Positions 3,895 to 5,816 of a stretch of 5,816 nt of DNA are shown here, in pieces. The notes under the pieces were generated by a model. The model worked only from the letters and a program-made list of their open reading frames with translations, made no database searches and had not been told where the DNA came from. The DNA lies in NCBI GenBank assembly GCA_934591745.1, contig CAKTPQ010000043.1:1-5816 (forward strand). Reading direction: 5' to 3'. The position numbers and the translations under genes are program-made. The DNA comes from an uncultured Oscillospiraceae bacterium (GTDB taxonomy: Bacteria; Bacillota; Clostridia; Oscillospirales; Oscillospiraceae). Every line of letters starts with the position of its first letter. Position 1 is the first letter of the stretch.

Positions 3895-4926
3895 ATGGAC
3901 TATCGTTTGGATTCACCCCAGCTGCTGCTGGACTTTCTCAGCTATCATGAGACCATCAAGGCACATTCACAGCGCACGGTGGATGAATACTATCTGGACA
4001 TGCGAAATTTTTTCCGTTATCTGAGACAGACCCGTGATCCGGCGCTGGCGGACAAGCGGTTGGACGAGATCGACATCCGGGATATTGACCTGCCGTTCAT
4101 CGCGTCCATCACCCTGACAGATATCTACGGGTATCTTACATATCTTAGCCGCGACCGGCTGCAGCACCAAAATAGTGAAATTTCTAACAAAGGCCTGAAT
4201 GCGGCATCACGCGCCCGTAAACTGGCCACGATCCGGTCATTTTTCAACTATATCTGCAACAAACGGCATCTTTTGGACGAAAATCCGTGCAAGGATGTGG
4301 ACACGCCTAAGCAGATGAAAGCCCTCCCCCGTTATCTGACGCTGCACGAATGTCTCGCCCTGCTGGAGTCGGTGGACGGGCCGCACCGGGAGCGGGATTA
4401 CTGCATCCTGACGCTGTTTCTCAACTGCGGGCTGCGTATTTCCGAGCTGATAGGGCTGGACATCACAGACATACAGGACGATGCTCTGCGGGTGCTGGGC
4501 AAGGGCAATAAGGTGCGGGTGGTGTATCTCAACAGCGCCTGCAAGGATGCGCTGGCCCGGTACATGGCGGTACGCCGCCCTGTCAGCGGCAGGGACCGGA
4601 ACGCACTGTTTCTGTCCGGGCAGAATAAGCGCATCAGCCGCTCCACCGTCCACGCGCTGGTGAAGAAGCACCTCGCTGTGGCGGGACTGGACAGTGAGCG
4701 ATATTCCAGCCACAAGCTGCGGCACACGGCGGCTACGCTGATGCTGCAGAACGGTGTGGATGTCAAGGCAGTGCAGGAGGTCCTGGGGCACGAGCACCTG
4801 AACACCACGGAGATATACACCCATATCGACAACGAAGCACTGCGTGTCGCTGCAAAGGCAAATCCCTTGTCAGGCGTTAAAATGAAAGGAAAAATTGAAG
4901 ATACAGACAAGGAGACGGAGGAATAG
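3895..4926 (+). CDS. Tyrosine recombinase, XerC/XerD family
   Basis: A 343-residue protein from ATG 3895, with GGAG (3884-3887) 7 nt upstream. The N-terminal core-binding (SAM-like) domain spans about residues 5-125, with SQRTVDEYYLDMRNFFRYL (25-43) and a second helical part ASRARKLATIRSFFNYI (104-120). The catalytic domain has the full set: Arg181 in GLRISEL, Lys203 in GKGNKVR, His273 and Arg276 in HKLRH, His299 in LGHEH and the nucleophile Tyr308 in EIYTH. The Arg-to-Tyr distance (127) is close to that of E. coli XerD (131). The N-terminal part is about 33 residues longer than in XerD, with extra sequence around 46-70 and 88-103, and the C-terminus has a charged tail of 35 residues after Tyr308. 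The family cuts and rejoins DNA through a 3'-phosphotyrosine, resolving chromosome dimers at dif or moving elements. No excisionase or phage genes are nearby, favouring a chromosomal Xer role. Confidence 0.95.
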   Translation: MDYRLDSPQLLLDFLSYHETIKAHSQRTVDEYYLDMRNFFRYLRQTRDPALADKRLDEIDIRDIDLPFIASITLTDIYGYLTYLSRDRLQHQNSEISNKGLNAASRARKLATIRSFFNYICNKRHLLDENPCKDVDTPKQMKALPRYLTLHECLALLESVDGPHRERDYCILTLFLNCGLRISELIGLDITDIQDDALRVLGKGNKVRVVYLNSACKDALARYMAVRRPVSGRDRNALFLSGQNKRISRSTVHALVKKHLAVAGLDSERYSSHKLRHTAATLMLQNGVDVKAVQEVLGHEHLNTTEIYTHIDNEALRVAAKANPLSGVKMKGKIEDTDKETEE

Positions 4927-4945
4927 ACCTCCGTCTCCCCTTTTT
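4911..4945 (+). terminator. Terminator overlapping the ends of both convergent genes
   Basis: GGAGACGGAGG (4911-4921) pairs with CCTCCGTCTCC (4928-4938), then CC and five T residues (4941-4945). The left arm encodes the recombinase's last codons, its TAG stop (4924-4926) is in the loop, and the T-run overlaps the stop codon of the convergent amidase-like gene (4944-4946). Confidence 0.9.
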
Positions 4946-5447
4946 ACTCGTCGTAGAAGCCCAGAATGTGCAGGACGCGGTACGCCTCGTATTCGTAGCT
5001 GCTGAGAGGCCGCCAGTCAGCATCGGTGCTGTGGGCGGCCAGCAGTATTTTATCCGGTGAACCGTCCAGACTGGCCTGCACCACCACCGGTGAGTGCTGG
5101 AACACATCGCCGCGGATGCGCAGCTGGATCACATCACCCAGCATGGCGCTGCGGAGATCGTCCGTAACCTGCGCCGCGGGGCCTAACGACGGCTGCGGGC
5201 GGGTGAGAAAGTTGTGGAGGTACTCTACCCCGGCCCAGGCGGGCGATTTGTCGTCGGGGTTTATGTAGTACCAGCCATAGATGGGTGTGTAGTTCATGAC
5301 GCCGGTGCCGGCGTAAATGCACTGTGACGCAAAATTGGTGCAGTCGCCGCCGATCTCCTCGTAATCGTAGAACTGCGGATTGCGCCCGTAGGCCCAGCGG
5401 TGCGCGTACAAAACGGCGTTGAGACGCCGGTATGGCCGAAAGATCAT
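4944..5447 (-). CDS. Amidase_6-type (Cys/His) small hydrolase
   Basis: A 167-residue minus-strand protein. The start is the ATG at 5445-5447 (MIFRPYRRLNAV), because GGAGGG (complement of 5455-5460) lies 7 nt upstream; the longer upstream reading has no such site and would cross the promoter. The GGDCTNFASQC block (33-43) carries the likely nucleophile Cys36; His118 in FQHSPVVV and His139 in AAHSTDA are the likely partner histidines. This matches the putative amidase domain family Amidase_6 (Pfam PF12671) in the papain-like/NlpC-P60-like superfamily, of which this is nearly a stand-alone domain. There is no signal peptide or membrane anchor, unlike wall hydrolases that act outside, so it may act in the cytosol (for example in the mother cell) or be released otherwise. 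Substrate is unknown; peptidoglycan or peptide amide bonds are the family expectation. Confidence 0.88.
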   Translation of the reverse strand: MIFRPYRRLNAVLYAHRWAYGRNPQFYDYEEIGGDCTNFASQCIYAGTGVMNYTPIYGWYYINPDDKSPAWAGVEYLHNFLTRPQPSLGPAAQVTDDLRSAMLGDVIQLRIRGDVFQHSPVVVQASLDGSPDKILLAAHSTDADWRPLSSYEYEAYRVLHILGFYDE

Positions 5448-5466
5448 GCTGCATCCCTCCGGCTCT

Positions 5467-5496
5467 ATTCTATGCCGTTTTGGGGAGGACTGTTCA
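5467..5496 (-). promoter_or_regulatory. Probable sigma-A promoter of the amidase-like gene
   Basis: On the minus strand TGAACA (complement of 5491-5496) and TAGAAT (complement of 5467-5472) are 18 nt apart. The -10 matches 5 of 6 consensus bases. The start near 5460 would leave almost no sequence before the ribosome binding site (5455-5460), so the predicted leader is very short. Confidence 0.5.
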
Positions 5497-5525
5497 TTGA
5501 CATTTTGGCGAAAATGCGCTACTCT
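5497..5525 (+). promoter_or_regulatory. Probable sigma-A promoter of the transketolase gene
   Basis: A perfect TTGACA (5497-5502) is followed at 17 nt by TACTCT (5520-5525), which keeps the three most conserved -10 bases. Its -35 box directly adjoins that of the divergent amidase-like promoter, so a regulator here could affect both genes. Confidence 0.6.
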
Positions 5526-5556
5526 TATACGGAAGAAAAAGGAATGGAGGTCCCCC

Positions 5557-5816
5557 ATGAATACAGCAGAGCTTTCCCGCGTGTGCCGGCAGGTGCGCAG
5601 GGATATCATCAACATGACGGCGAATGCCGGTTCCGGTCACCCCGGCGGCTCCCTCTCCGCAGTGGAGCTGATGGTCAGCGTGTTTTACAACCATATGCGC
5701 GTTGATCCCAAGAACCCCAAGGCCGAGGACCGTGACCGCTTTGTGCTGAGTAAGGGTCACGCTGCCCCCTGCTACTATGCGGTGCTGGCGGAGCTGGGCT
5801 TTATCAGCCGCGACGA
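5557..5816 (+). CDS. Transketolase, N-terminal subunit (partial, 5' end)
   Basis: ATG 5557 follows TGGAGG (5545-5550) by 6 nt. The frame stays open to the window end, giving 86 complete codons. GSGHPGGSLSAVELM (25-39) and FVLSKGHAAPCYY (62-74) are hallmarks of the thiamine-diphosphate-binding half of transketolase; His28 and His68 correspond to the conserved active-site histidines. The very early GHPGG motif and this sequence style fit the split form in which an N-terminal subunit of about 270-280 residues pairs with a separate C-terminal subunit, common in Clostridia; the partner should lie just beyond the right edge. The enzyme transfers two-carbon units in the non-oxidative pentose phosphate pathway. 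Whether it is split or full length cannot be seen here. Confidence 0.93.
   Translation, partial: MNTAELSRVCRQVRRDIINMTANAGSGHPGGSLSAVELMVSVFYNHMRVDPKNPKAEDRDRFVLSKGHAAPCYYAVLAELGFISRD

Noticed and set aside
1..5816. CRISPR array, insertion sequence or prophage in the window
   Set aside because: No regularly spaced direct repeats, transposase or phage structural gene is present; the only recombinase is an isolated Xer-type gene.

Overview
This window reads as a stretch of chromosome from a GC-rich gut-type member of the Clostridia (Oscillospiraceae/Ruminococcaceae-like). The evidence is the gene set: a DUF4364 protein, a phosphate butyryltransferase-like enzyme, a small Amidase_6 protein and a split-type transketolase N-terminal subunit. 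Strong GGAGG ribosome binding sites, consensus sigma-A promoters and GC-rich bidirectional terminators point the same way. This is inference from protein recognition; no rRNA or tRNA is present to confirm it.

Layout. Positions 1-70 hold the tail of an upstream gene and its terminator. Positions 139-978 encode an unrecognised 279-residue protein with 16 cysteines; a CATACACT box upstream resembles a sporulation sigma-E/sigma-K -10 element. Positions 1110-1640 encode a DUF4364 winged-helix-like protein behind a near-consensus promoter, ending in a 14-bp bidirectional terminator shared with a convergent lysine-rich single-pass membrane protein (complement 1684-1995). A divergent promoter pair at 2024-2100 separates that gene from a two-gene operon: phosphate butyryltransferase-like (2160-3062), then a TfoX N-terminal-domain protein (3066-3383) only 3 nt later. 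A 17-bp hairpin closes the operon.

The most unusual part is the 472-nt gene-free stretch 3423-3894 in front of a tyrosine (Xer-family) recombinase (3895-4926). It holds, in order: a consensus extended -10 promoter (3486-3514) with no evident ORF behind it; a small dyad at its predicted start; a perfect 17-bp-arm palindrome (3552-3589) whose inner 28 bp has the 11-6-11 layout of a dif site; an interlocked set of inverted repeats that cannot all form at once (3614-3680), with a third partial copy (3714-3728); and an 8-bp hairpin just before the recombinase ribosome binding site. The working hypothesis is a self-contained Xer recombinase plus its target site and/or a structured leader RNA or dispersed repeat. 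None of this is proven by the sequence alone.

The recombinase converges on a small Amidase_6-type protein (complement 4944-5447). Only 17 nt separate the stop codons, and one terminator overlaps both gene ends. A second divergent promoter region (5461-5556) leads to a transketolase N-terminal subunit that runs off the right edge.
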